Shown here piece by piece: positions 1 to 7,780 of a DNA stretch of 12,500 bases (positions are counted from its first letter, which is position 1; each line of letters begins with the position of its first letter). Source of the DNA: Zygnema cylindricum (lineage: Eukaryota; Streptophyta; Zygnematophyceae; Zygnematales; Zygnemataceae). Both the position numbers and the translations under genes were made by a program. Where the stretch lies: the NCBI GenBank assembly GCA_037447655.1, contig JBBHKE010000102.1, forward strand, positions 1 to 12,500. Direction: 5' to 3'. The notes under the pieces are model-generated. The model was not told the DNA's origin. It ran no database searches and saw only the letters and a list, made by a program, of their open reading frames with translations.

Positions 1-38
<38 letters not shown>

Positions 39-75
39 CCCTTTTTTTCTTTTTTTTTTTTTTTTTTTTTTTTTG
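1..75. repeat. Poly-T tract at window edge
   Basis: About 74 bases that are almost all T, broken only by two short C-containing interruptions near 39-50. It runs off the left edge, so its true length is unknown. On the minus strand it is a poly-A tract lying directly after the sequence at 79-126. It could therefore be the A tail of a short retroposed unit or plain simple sequence. Confidence 0.9.
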
Positions 76-78
76 GTT

Positions 79-244
79 GGCTGCCTCAATTCATAGGGCT
101 GAAAAAAAGTCGCGGAGGTAAAAATTAACGCTGCTAATCTATTTTCCTTTTACGTTTTTTTCCCCCTTTTTTTTTCTTTTGTGGGCTGCCCGGATTTTCA
201 GGGCTGCTCCTGGCTTTTAAAAATAAAATTGCGGAAGTAGAAAT
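79..244. repeat. Two degenerate copies of a short repeat with flanking T tracts
   Basis: Copies at about 79-126 and 184-244 share the anchors GGCTGCC, AGGGCTG and GCGGA(A/G)GTA(A/G)AAAT in the same order. Each is preceded on the plus strand by a T-rich run, at 1-78 and about 155-180. On the minus strand each copy therefore ends in an A-rich tail. Similarity outside the anchors is weak. No coding capacity or known family is recognised. A decayed SINE-like unit is one reading, and chance similarity in AT-rich DNA is another. Confidence 0.4.
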
Positions 245-339
245 CGAAAATCCAACTTCAGGGTTTACTCGACCGGGAGAATATATGCTCCAATTTTTGG
301 GCGAATTAAATATAAAAAATGAAACTGTACCTTTTTTGG

Positions 340-989
340 AAAGTACTATAACCAAAGCCATCGAAATTCTTTCGGAAGGTCAGAAAAAAAAAAAAAAAAA
401 TAAATAAAGAAATAAATATATAAAGTACTTTAACGGAAGCCATTGAAATTATTTCAGAAGGCAGAAAGAAAAAAGTAATTAAAAAAAAATAAAAAATAAA
501 AAAAATAAATAATAATAAATAAATAATAAATAAATGATTATATAAATAAATAAATAGATAAATAGAAAAATAAATAAATAATAATAATAAAAAAAAATAT
601 AAACAAAAAAAAATAGCGAAATACGAATGAAAATAAATAAAAATAAATAATTAAAAAAAATATATAAAATAAATAAATTAATAAAATAACCTTAGCGTTT
701 TAATTTAAAAAAGAAAACTGAAAACCTTGTGATTTTGTGAAAAAAAAGGCGGAGCAGGGAAAACCCTAAAAACAACAAAACTCTTAAAAATTCAATGATT
801 TTTTTTTTTAAGAAATAAACAAATTTTGATGAAAAGAAAATCCAATGAAAAAATAATGCAATGAGAAAATTTTGAAATAAAACCCTAAAAAGACAAGAAA
901 AACCCAAAAATACAACCCTAATTTTTCTTTTTTTACAAAGAATTATAAGGCAAGCCATTGAATCATTTTCAGAAGATTCGAAAAAAAAA
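340..989 (+). repeat. Three dispersed copies of a ~45-bp motif followed by A-rich tracts
   Basis: Copies lie at about 340-387, 422-470 and 935-989. They share an AAAGTACT/AAAGAATT-like start, TATAA or TTAA, then AAGCCAT(T/C)GAA and TTTC(A/G)GAAG. Each runs into a stretch of A on its 3' side. The first two are most alike (spacing about 82 bp) and the third is more diverged. A weaker echo (GGAAGCCATT) occurs near 1661. The family is not recognised. Confidence 0.5.
388..690. repeat. A-rich simple sequence, (AAAT)n-like
   Basis: A long run of imperfect AAAT/AAATA units with AAT and A-only stretches, interrupted only by the short repeat copy at 422-470. There is no coding potential. It reads as degenerate microsatellite. 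Confidence 0.85.
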
Positions 990-1019
990 TCAAACTTTAA
1001 AAAGAAATCCTAAAGAAAC
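691..1019. other. AT-rich sequence without a gene; AAACCCTAAA motifs
   Basis: No gene is supported here. AAACCCTAAA occurs at 761-770 and again at about 880-889, each starting a stretch of similar A-rich sequence of roughly 45 bp, and ACAACCCTAA follows near 912. The motif matches the plant telo-box / telomere unit core. Isolated single units in AT-rich DNA do not show a telomeric array. The minus strand is open for 88 codons (692-958), but the product is almost all F, L, K and R and is a composition artefact. Confidence 0.6.
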
Positions 1020-1440
1020 TGAAGATTATTATTTTCTCAATTTTTTTTTAATTAAATGTAATTGTTATAGGTTTTTCTATATATTATTATTGTTATCATT
1101 ATTATTATAATTACGATTAATAGGTTTTTTTTACATTATTATTGTTATTATTTATAATTTATCTAATTTCAACCACTTATTTTAATTTTTATTTGCATTT
1201 CATTTTTATATTTTATTTTCATTTTCATTTCCATCTTTGTTTTCATTTTGTATTTTATTTTCTTTTTCTTATTTTGAATTTTACTCTTATTGTTGTTATC
1301 TTATTTTTCTTTTTTATTTTCATCTTCGTATAAATTTTATTTTTATTTTTATTATTATTCTCATCTATCTTATAATTCTCCATTTTATTTTTATATTCTC
1401 ATTTCTCCTTTTTATTTTTATTTATTTTATTTAATTTAAT
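1020..1440. repeat. T-rich simple sequence, (TTTTATTTTCAT)n-like
   Basis: Nearly pure T/A with scattered C on the plus strand, made of imperfect TTATTT, TTTTCATTT and TTATTATT units. Two short open frames of F, I, L and Y residues are artefacts of composition. Confidence 0.85.
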
Positions 1441-2303
1441 TTGGGAGACAAAAAAGAAAAAACCGATCCCTCTTGTTTACCTTCAATTTTATAACTTGAA
1501 AAATTCAATCTTTTTTATTTTTTATTTTTATTTTTCCTCCTGAGAATGGGGAATCCACGTCTCTCCCCTTTTCTTTTATTTTTTTATTTTATTTTATTTA
1601 TTTATTTTTTCAGACTCACAACAGGACAATTTGAATGGAATAAAACTTTTGGAATTTTCGGAAGCCATTTCACAAATTTTTTGGCCGATTCTGCGGCCTA
1701 TTTGTTTAAAGATAAGATTGATGAACTTCCTTATGGATCCTCTTTATCCCTTTCCTCTGATGACTTATCGATTTCGATCGCCCCCATCTCTTTTTCTCGA
1801 CTCTCTCCGATTTTCTCTCACGATCATTGATGATCATTTCTCTCCCCTTCCTTCCTTCCTTCCTCCTTCCTGATCTGGTCGATCCGAAAGATCGATCGAC
1901 GAACCATCTGGACGAGGAGATGGAGGGAGAAGCACAGGGGAGAAAAAGTCTTCTCATTATAATCGGTTAAATTTGAATGTACAGAAATGATCAAGCTAAG
2001 TACTAAACCTAACTCTAGATTTAGAGTGGACTAAGTACACAATGTTTACAAAAGAATCGAAGCTGCAAAGGACAAAAAGGTATAACTAGTGACGGCCAAA
2101 GACAAAGTCGGTGGACGGCAAAGTTAAGGACAAAAGGAATATTTAGTACAAGGAATCTAGGATAAAAGATTCATTTAATAGACAATAAATGTGGTGAACG
2201 TACACTTCGTCCTTTGTAGTTTGTGAAACGACGAGACGGCTAAGTGACTCTTCGCTAAACAATGCGACAAATAAATACAATGATTACAAGTTGCAAATGG
2301 ATA
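1441..2303. other. Unassigned intergenic sequence left of element A
   Basis: No gene, RNA or recognisable element is supported. The part at 1500-1870 is T/C-rich and includes a (CTTC)n run near 1848-1868. A 94-codon frame (1546-1830) has no recognisable domain and is built partly on simple sequence. The part at 1955-2303 has more balanced composition. It contains a small inverted repeat, ACTCTA/TAGAGT separated by four bases near 2013-2028, and a cluster of GACGGC(C)AAAG / GGACAAAA words near 2090-2140. It may be an older decayed repeat into which element A inserted. Confidence 0.6.
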
Positions 2304-2308
2304 GTACT
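2304..2308. repeat. Target-site duplication of element A, left copy (GTACT)
   Basis: GTACT directly precedes the left LTR. The right flank at 7379-7383 is GTACG. The two match at four of five bases, which fits a 5-bp copia duplication with one later substitution. The LTR's outer end on this side is uncertain by one or two bases, so the duplication could also be scored as four bases. Confidence 0.7.
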
Positions 2309-2729
2309 TATTAGATTAGAAGTCATGGCAGCAGCAAAAAGAGTGGAAAAAAGACAGCCTGAAATATAAGTTTTTGAATTGATGATAATAAAAGAAAACA
2401 TAACAGACTTTAAATAGAAAGCAAAAAAATATCCGAGAGTGACCTCTCGGAAACTGAAGTAACTTTCCTAACTCGAAGGGTCACTTGACCCTTCGCTCAA
2501 AGGGTCCGGTCAGGATTTGTAAGAAGATCTGTGACCGGATTCTATTCTGATCGCACCTGAGGTACGCAGAGAAAAGACAGATTAGACAGGACAAGGACAA
2601 GACAAACCAGCAGACTAAATATCGAAATCCTAGATAATGAAGTACTCTAGAATTCTAGATTTCGATATTCTAAAACAACTCTAGTTTTCCAAACATAGAA
2701 TACTTCTATCAAAGCCTGATCTTCCAGCA
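2309..2729 (-). repeat. 3' LTR of element A
   Basis: About 421 bp, matching 6964-7378 along its whole length with roughly 20-odd substitutions and one small insertion near 2592-2600 (an extra AGGACA-like unit). On the minus strand it starts TGCTGGAAGATC where the other LTR has TGTTGGAAGATC, and it ends ATCTAATA. The position matching the TATA-like TTATAAAT of the 5' LTR is changed here (plus strand TTTGTAAG in place of TTTATAAG). Confidence 0.95.
2474..2495. promoter_or_regulatory. Perfect hairpin in LTR A (left copy)
   Basis: Arms CGAAGGGTCA and TGACCCTTCG are exact reverse complements with a two-base CT loop. A second inverted repeat (CCGAGAG, TGAC loop, CTCTCGG) lies nearby at about 2433-2450. 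Both pairs contain TGACC/GGTCA words. They are retained in both LTRs. No function is known to me. Confidence 0.7.
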
Positions 2730-2741
2730 CCCTCCCTCTTT
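2730..2741 (-). promoter_or_regulatory. Polypurine tract of element A
   Basis: On the minus strand AAAGAGGGAGGG ends exactly where the 3' LTR begins (TGCTGG). An all-purine run touching the 3' LTR is the plus-strand primer site of LTR retrotransposons. It follows the likely end of the pol frame (stop at 2743-2745) by one base. Confidence 0.88.
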
Positions 2742-2829
2742 GTTAGAAGGTAAGACCGGCTGAAGTTTTGTGAAGGTCAAACTGTGGTCGATGGAGGCCC
2801 TTGGTAAGGAAATCTGCCAATTGGAGGGA

Positions 2830-3411
2830 AGTCTGACAGAAATTGGAAGGCGAGTGTTCCGGCCGCAATGACCTCTCGGGTAAAATGGTACTGAATGTCA
2901 ATATGTTTGGTTCTTCGATGATGTACTGGATTACTCATAAGAGCGGGGGCACCCTGAGAGTCACAAAAAATTGTAGTCGGAGAAGATGGAGGAAACCGAA
3001 GATTTGTAAGAAGGGAACGAAGCCATATGGCTTCCTTGGCAGCGTGTGTTGCTGCCATATACTCCGCCTCAGTTGAGGATAGAGCAACTGTCGGCTGTTT
3101 CTTGGATGCCCAAGAAATTAGAGTTGTCGGCTGTTTCTTGGATGCCCAAGAGATTAGAGCTCCTCCGAAGCAAAGCAGACGCCAGAAGTGGAACGGCGAG
3201 TGTCAAGGTCTCCCCCCTAGTCCGCATCACAATGGCCAACAAGTGTGGGAGAGGAGCCGCCAGAGAAGGTGAGGCGAAGCGATTTTGTGCCCTTGAGGTA
3301 GCGGAGGACACGCTTTGCAGGTAGGTGCTCCGGAGACGGGTTAGAGACAAACTGATTGAGCTGACTGACGGCAAAAGCAATGTCTGGCCGAGTGCCTGTC
3401 ATTGCATACAT
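2830..3411 (-). pseudogene. RNase H region of element A
   Basis: This would degrade the RNA of the RNA-DNA hybrid during reverse transcription. Landmarks are MYAMTGTRPDIAFAVSQLNQ (start of the connection/RNase H part, 3411), HCDAD with the first catalytic Asp near 3220-3230, SSTEAEYMAATHAAKEA around 3020-3080 and FCDSQGAPALM. The frame is interrupted by a TAG at 3217-3219 just after CDAD, where the family has Trp, and by a phase change near 3165. A 12-residue in-frame duplication sits just before STEAEY. The C-terminal tail shifts phase near 2815. Confidence 0.88.
3090..3161. repeat. 36-bp tandem duplication in RNase H of element A
   Basis: Copies at 3090-3125 and 3126-3161 differ at only two positions. 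On the minus strand each encodes an ISWASKKQPT segment, so the protein would carry twelve extra residues without a phase change. The unit includes the conserved WASKKQ stretch leading to the catalytic STEAEY. Confidence 0.93.
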
Positions 3412-3483
3412 GGGACTGCCAACATAGACCGATTTAAATCATGGATCTCTCCGTGGACAAGCCCACCAGAGTTGCTAATAAGT

Positions 3484-4230
3484 TTAGTGTTTGGCATCTA
3501 GAGGGGTGGCAACAGTGGTGCAGCTAGACATAAAAAGTCTATCCAAGATTTCTGAGATGTATTTTTCTTGAGATAAAAAAAAGGTTTTTGCTGGCCTATC
3601 ACGGCTGACAAGGATTCCAAGGCAATATTCTAATTCTCCTAAATCTGTCATAGAAAAGTGAGAATGAAGCATATGCTTGACTAAGAGAATTTGAGTGAGG
3701 GAAGGGCTCGAAAGGAGAAGGTCATCTACATAGATGATGATGATGATGAGGGTTTCGTTTTTACCTTTGATGAAGATGCTGAAATCATTGGCCAATTTAA
3801 GGAATCCTTCGTGGAGAAGGACTGCCTCAAGGTGCTGGCTCCAGACACGAGGGGCCTGCTTGAGGCCATATAAGGATTTTAAGAGGCGGCGGACGAAGTG
3901 TTCATTTCCGGGAGAAATGTAGCCCTCAGGCTGAGCCCTCAGGCTGACGAACAAAAATTTCTTCTTTGAGGGCGCCATAGAGAAAAGCTGTTTGCACATC
4001 CATTTGCCAGTCTTGGGAGGCAACAATAGAGAGAAGGATGCGTATGGAGGCAAACTTGGCGACGGGGGCATATGTCTCAGTGAAGTCCAAACCCTTTTCT
4101 GGAGAAATCCTTTCGCCACAAAGTGAGCCTTAAACCGATCAAGGGAGTCGTTCGCCTTGGTTTTAATTCGAAATACCCATTTGGATCCAATTACTTTGCG
4201 GCAGGGAGAGGAGTGAGTGTCTAGGTGCCA
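3484..4230 (-). pseudogene. Reverse transcriptase region of element A
   Basis: The RNA-dependent DNA polymerase domain. Family landmarks seen are KVIGSKWVFRIKTKAN (near 4150-4200), QPEGYISPGNEHFV, LLKSLYGLKQAPRVW and the catalytic YVDD at 3721-3732. Before it a TAG stop sits at 4221-4223, followed by a phase change near 4200. The 211-codon open stretch 3484-4119 carries the frame through two opposing lesions, so about 50 residues in its first third are read out of phase. A run of five Ile codons just before YVDD comes from a (GAT)n run on the plus strand at about 3732-3748. Confidence 0.9.
3922..3947. repeat. Perfect 13-bp tandem duplication in RT of element A
   Basis: GCCCTCAGGCTGA occurs twice in direct succession at 3922-3934 and 3935-3947. 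Thirteen bases shift the reading phase. This shift cancels the one caused by the upstream lesion near 4095, so the correct RT frame is read again from QPEGYISPG onward. Confidence 0.95.
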
Positions 4231-5055
4231 TTTTGTTGGAGGGAGGCAAATTCTGGATTTGTAGCTGCTTTCCAGGCTGCGGCATTGGGACCAGCCATGG
4301 CGGTGGAGAAGGAGAGTGGAGCATCAGAGGTGGCAATGTGGGCGACTCCATGAGCAATGAGTTTTGCCCGTGCTTCAATGCGAGCACTTCGCCGTAAGGC
4401 AGGTGACTGGACCGAGGAAGGGATAGATGTAATGACATAGGGAGGAGCTGATGGGGAGATGGGAGAGAGGGAGTACGGGTCAGAAGTTGTTATGGCAAGA
4501 GGAAGTGGACCAGAGAGGGGCGAAGGTGCAGGGTTAGTGCGGTTGAGCAAGGGAAGAGAGGTAAGTACGAGCAGAGAGGGTAAAGAAAAAGATCGAGGGG
4601 GAAGGAGAGGTGAAAGGAGGGAGGAGTTTGAGTTTGGAGAAGGAGAGATGGGAAGAGGAGACGAAAGAGGAGGAGGGTTAGAGGAGATTAGTTTGAGGGA
4701 AAAGGGTTTCTCATCAAACGTGACGTCACGACTCAAAATGACGCGCTGTTCATTGTGGAGCCAAATTCGGTAAGCTTTGGATTCGGTTGCATAACCGACC
4801 AAATATCCGGATTTGGCACGACTGCTCCACTTGTGCGGAGGAGTAAGGTCTTTCGCCCAAGCTATGTTGCCGAATATTCGTAGATGAGAAACGTCCGATT
4901 TTTGTCCTGTCCAAGCCGCGTGAGTGAGGTTTGGAAGAGCTTGGATGGGACATAGATTTCGGAGGTAGTTCGCTGTTGACACTGCTTCTCCCCAAAACAT
5001 AGGAGAAAGAAGTGCAAAATGTAGCATGGACCGTCCCATGTTAACTACAGTTCGG

Positions 5056-5560
5056 TTATAACGTTCGGAGACGCCGTTCTGTTGAGGAGTATATGCTGTC
5101 GTAGTTTGATGGATTATGCCGTGGAGCGAGAAACGAATTCTGTGGAGGTGAATTCCCCTCCGTTGTCAATTCGGAGGATTTTGATGCGACAGTTGAGTTG
5201 ATTCTCCACTTTAGACTTGAACTGTTGGAATATGGCAAAAGTGTCTGATTTGCGACGTATAAGGTACAGGTGACTGTAACGAGTAGCGTCGTCGATAAAG
5301 GTGACAAAATACAACGCTCTGTTATGACTTGGGTTGGACATCGGTCCACATAAGTCAGAATGGATTAAGGAAAGTGGACCGTTAGAATGAGTGATGCTTG
5401 AAAGAAAAGACGGATGTGAAAATTTTCCTTCGATGCATTCGGCGCAAAAAGGAATTTTGCAGTTCATGAGGGAGTCCAAACCCGTAACAAGGCATTTGAA
5501 TAACTGATGAAGACTAGGACCCGAGAGATGACCGTACCGAAGGTGCCATTGAAGAGATTG
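5056..5560 (-). pseudogene. Integrase region of element A
   Basis: This would insert the cDNA into host DNA. The N-terminal zinc site is visible as WHLRYGHLS (about 5525-5550) and C-A-E-C (cysteine codons at 5444-5446 and 5435-5437). The catalytic acids are Asp in IHSDLCGP (codon 5354-5356), Asp in LRIDNGGEF (5165-5167) and Glu in NGVSERYNR (5064-5066). The second Asp and the Glu are about 35 residues apart, the DDX35E spacing. All three acids remain. The frame breaks near 5125, between the second Asp and the Glu: one frame ends with a stop at 5114-5116 and the Glu lies in another. Confidence 0.88.
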
Positions 5561-5920
5561 CAACGTTGGCAAATCCAACGGGAGAAAAAGAGGATAGAAT
5601 GTAGATGTCTCCAAGTTAGGTCCTAACCCAACGTTGATTTTGGTTTGATTTAGAAAGGAGACGTGGTCAGAGGAGAATTCAGCCGTGGTCCCTTGTTGTA
5701 AGGCTGCTCCGACCGAAAAAAGATTCTTCCGTAAGGCAGGTTCAAAAAGAACGTTGGAGAGTAAAATGCTGCTTGGATTTAGAGATTTGCCAGGAGTGTT
5801 TGTTTGGCCGATGTGAGTGGCCATAAAGGCGGCATTATTTCCAAGAAGAATTGGCATCGGAGGATTTAGTGGGGCGATGGAGACAAACCAATCAAAGCGC
5901 GAAGATAAATGGTGCGAAGC

Positions 5921-5929
5921 ATTGGAACC
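5921..5929 (-). pseudogene. Altered protease active site of element A (GSN)
   Basis: The aspartic protease region is recognised from WIV-GSN-ASHHLSS. Copia proteases carry D-S/T-G at this place, as element B does with DTG. Here the catalytic Asp is read as Gly and the motif Gly as Asn. The surrounding residues are well kept, so this is substitution and not misalignment. The protease would be inactive even if the frames were intact. Confidence 0.88.
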
Positions 5930-6283
5930 AACAATCCAGGTGTCGTTAGGTACGGTTGGGGATGGAACTGACGTGATAGATGTGGAAACTGACGCCAACG
6001 CAAATCCAAAGTCAGATTGCGTCAGTGGAGTCGAAGGGTTGACATCAGCCGGTGGAGGTGATTGGATGTATCGGGGATGATTAAGGGTGGAGTGATCTAG
6101 TGGAGGAGGATTGGCGTAATAGTACGGCTGGACGAAAGAATTGGTTGGAGGATATTGAATCACCTGAACAGTGGCCTCAGCGGAGGAGGCTTGTCCTTGA
6201 TATGTTCCCCGACCTCCAGCATAACCTCGCCCACCCGTACGGCTTGATCCTCCTTGACGCTCATTCTTTCTTTTGAGGGCCGG

Positions 6284-6956
6284 ACAGTAGTCAACAACGT
6301 GATCTATCGCTCGACAATAGCGACATGTGGTGGAAGTGGACTTCAGTGGCCTGGGATTGGTGGAAATTGCTGCCAAAGCAACGACAGGTGCGTTTTGAAA
6401 TGATTGTTTCATTTCCTCATGGACCAAGCGTGCCGTTAAAGTAGGAATGGTTAAAGCAGTTGGAGAATTGTCAAGAGAGAAAATAAGTGATGAATAAGAG
6501 TCCGGTAGACCGCCAAGGATTGCGAGATAAGATCATCATCGGAGATCTTGGCATTAATGCTCTTGAGCTGTCTTGCCAAAGATTTCACATGTTGAACATA
6601 CGTCTGAATATAATAAGTAGGAAGCTTTCGGTAAGAGTTGAGTTTCCGCTTGAGGAATAACTTATTGGACCCGGACTGATTCTCGTAAACGGAGGATAAA
6701 AGTGACCATGCATCGTGAGCGGAAGTGGCACTGCGAATGATGTCAATTTGAGATGGCTCAAGAGCGAGGACAAGCCTAGAGTGGGCTTCCTCGTTTCGAG
6801 GAAGCCATTTGGTTTTTTCGGCAGCATCGGTTCGATCTCGCTGCCACAAGTAATTGACCAGAGTTTTTCACGGCGCAAAAGATGCTCGATCTGATATTTC
6901 CATCCGTAGAAATCTGAGCCATTAAATTTTGCAAATATATTGGTGTTGCTAGGCAT
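6284..6956 (-). pseudogene. gag: Gag region of element A (UBN2-type domain plus CCHC knuckle), frameshifted
   Basis: This would be the capsid/nucleocapsid part that packages element RNA. It opens with FNGSDFYGWKYQIEHLLRRE, a typical copia Gag N-terminus. It switches frame near 6850-6870 to a segment with LALEPSQIDIIRSATSAHDAW, and switches again near 6510 in a run of G that looks one base short. The zinc knuckle CRYCRAIDHVVDYC at 6284-6325 keeps all four ligands (C-X2-C-X4-H-X4-C). A Gly/Arg-rich stretch follows on its C-terminal side. The second segment is 132 codons when read from 6849. Confidence 0.9.
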
Positions 6957-6963
6957 ATAACCA
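6952..6963 (-). promoter_or_regulatory. Degenerate primer-binding site of element A
   Basis: Directly after the 5' LTR on the minus strand lies TGGTTATATGCC. It keeps TGGT and the spacing of the usual initiator-Met site TGGTATCAGAGC but has diverged elsewhere. Its last bases overlap the proposed gag ATG at 6954-6956. Position, not sequence, carries this call. Confidence 0.6.
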
Positions 6964-7128
6964 ATTAGATTAGAAGTCACGGCAGCAGCAAATAGAGTGG
7001 AAAAAAGACACCCTGAAATATAAGTTTTTGAATTGATGATAATAAAAGAAAACATAACAAGCTTTAAATAGAAACACAGAAAAATATCTGAGAGTGACCT
7101 CTCGGAAACTGAAGTAACTATCCTAACT

Positions 7129-7150
7129 CGAAGGGTCACTTGACCCTTCG
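7129..7150. promoter_or_regulatory. Perfect hairpin in LTR A (right copy)
   Basis: Same ten-base arms and CT loop as at 2474-2495, unchanged although the two LTRs differ at many other positions. It lies just downstream of the TATA-like word in the sense of LTR transcription, so it would probably be in or near the start of the transcript. Confidence 0.7.
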
Positions 7151-7170
7151 CTCAAAGGGTACGGTCAGGA

Positions 7171-7176
7171 TTTATA
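7171..7176 (-). promoter_or_regulatory. Candidate TATA box in 5' LTR of element A
   Basis: TATAAA on the minus strand, about 200 bp into the LTR. This is a reasonable place for the U3/R promoter of a copia LTR. The same position in the 3' LTR has lost the match. Transcription start is not determined. Confidence 0.45.
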
Positions 7177-7378
7177 AGAAGATCTGTGACCGGATTCTAT
7201 TCTGATTTCACCTGAGGTACGCAGAGAAAAGACAGATCAGACAGGACAGGACAAACTAGCAGACTAAATATCAAAATCCTAGATAATAAAGTACTCTAGA
7301 ATTCTAGATTTCGATATTCTAAAACAACTTTTGTTTTCCAAACATAGAATACTTCTATCAAAGCCTGATCTTCCAACA

Positions 7379-7383
7379 GTACG
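7379..7383. repeat. Target-site duplication of element A, right copy (GTACG)
   Basis: Directly follows the LTR end (AACA on the plus strand at 7375-7378). Matches GTACT at 2304-2308 in four of five bases. Confidence 0.7.
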
Positions 7384-7715
7384 AAAGGTATCCGTTCATT
7401 AACAATAAAAGTACATGAACCGACCTAAAGGGACGTGAAACGACATTACTACATTGAAAATAGAATATGCACAAAAGTACATTTGTTAAAGTACAATTTA
7501 CTAATTACACAACTGAAATTATATTTCAACATCTCTCCTCTCCATCTCCCCTCCCTTCCCCTCTCTCTTTCTCTCTAGGTCTTTCAATTGCATTCCTCTT
7601 CCTCCCTCCTTCCTTCTCCTTTCGCTTTCACTCTATCTCCTCTCCCCCCTCTTTTTCCTCTGCCTCTCTCTCTCTCCCCTTTCATGTAGCTCTTTCCAAA
7701 CCCCTCTCCCGGTAC
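7384..7715. other. Spacer between elements A and B; CT-rich from ~7527
   Basis: 7384-7526 is unrecognised AT-rich sequence with repeated AAAGTAC words and no gene. From about 7527 it becomes strongly C/T-rich on the plus strand, with CTCTCC and CCTTCC units. The stretch at 7683-7720 (CATGTAGCTCTTTCCAAACC and on) resembles 10623-10655 on the far side of element B. This indicates that the two flanks were one array before B inserted. The 89-codon frame here is a low-complexity artefact. Confidence 0.75.
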
Positions 7716-7720
7716 CTTTC
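7716..7720. repeat. Target-site duplication of element B, left copy (CTTTC)
   Basis: CTTTC immediately before the LTR's TGTTACG, identical to 10538-10542 immediately after the other LTR. A perfect 5-bp duplication is the copia signature and fixes both outer ends of the element. Confidence 0.93.
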
Positions 7721-7750
7721 TGTTACGATTCATTGAAAGAATCATACGCA

Positions 7751-7773
7751 CGCGGAATCAGTTTGATTCCGCG
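7751..7773. promoter_or_regulatory. Inverted repeat 1 in U3 of element B
   Basis: Perfect ten-base arms CGCGGAATCA (7751-7760) and TGATTCCGCG (7764-7773) with a GTT loop, near the outer end of the 5' LTR. Missing from the truncated 3' LTR. Confidence 0.75.
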
Positions 7774-7780
7774 AAAGAAA

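Larger units (their letters stand above)
2743..6956 (-). pseudogene. gag-pol: Degenerate copia gag-pol polyprotein gene of element A
   Basis: About 4.2 kb, matching a typical copia polyprotein of roughly 1,400 codons. It would encode Gag, protease, integrase, RT and RNase H. The start chosen is the ATG at 6954-6956 (MPSNTNIFAKFNGSDFYGW), just inside the PBS-like site; the likely end is the TAA at 2743-2745. The reading phase changes near 6850-6870, 6510, 5125, 4200, 4095, 3480, 3410, 3165 and 2815, judged by where family motifs jump between frames. In-frame TAG codons where the family has Trp lie at 4221-4223 and 3217-3219. The protease active site is altered. A 13-bp and a 36-bp tandem duplication are present. 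No full product can be made. Confidence 0.93.
2309..7378 (-). mobile_element. Ty1/copia LTR retrotransposon A, full-length but degenerate
   Basis: A 5.07-kb element read on the minus strand. It has two LTRs of about 415-421 bp, a PBS-like site next to the 5' LTR, a polypurine tract next to the 3' LTR and flanking GTAC(T/G) duplications. Internal order is Gag with one CCHC knuckle, protease, integrase, reverse transcriptase, RNase H. Integrase before RT places it in copia rather than gypsy. The LTRs look about 94-95% identical by eye, so this is an old insertion. The coding region is broken many times, so it cannot move by itself, though the LTRs could still carry promoter activity. Confidence 0.96.
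6964..7378 (-). repeat. 5' LTR of element A
   Basis: About 415 bp. On the minus strand it starts TGTTGGAAGATC (a common start for plant copia LTRs) at 7378 and ends near ATCTAAT at 6964. A TTATAAAT TATA-like word is at about 7170-7177 on the minus strand. The hairpin described in the other LTR is also present, at 7129-7150. Confidence 0.95.

Noticed and set aside
761-925. AAACCCTAAA motifs as an interstitial telomere
   Set aside because: Only isolated single units, not in tandem, in A-rich DNA where the motif is easily met.
692-958. An 88-codon minus-strand frame
   Set aside because: Composition artefact of A-rich DNA (F, L, R and K only).
1546-1830. A 94-codon frame beginning MGNPRLSPF
   Set aside because: Built partly on T-rich simple sequence, overlapped by other frames of similar length, with no recognisable domain or gene context.
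1960-2303. An additional LTR or solo LTR left of element A
   Set aside because: No matching copy elsewhere in the window, and no paired target duplication or TG/CA ends could be supported.
4459-4773. A plus-strand Gly/Glu/Arg-rich frame
   Set aside because: Antisense shadow of the Ser/Pro-rich linker between integrase and RT in element A.
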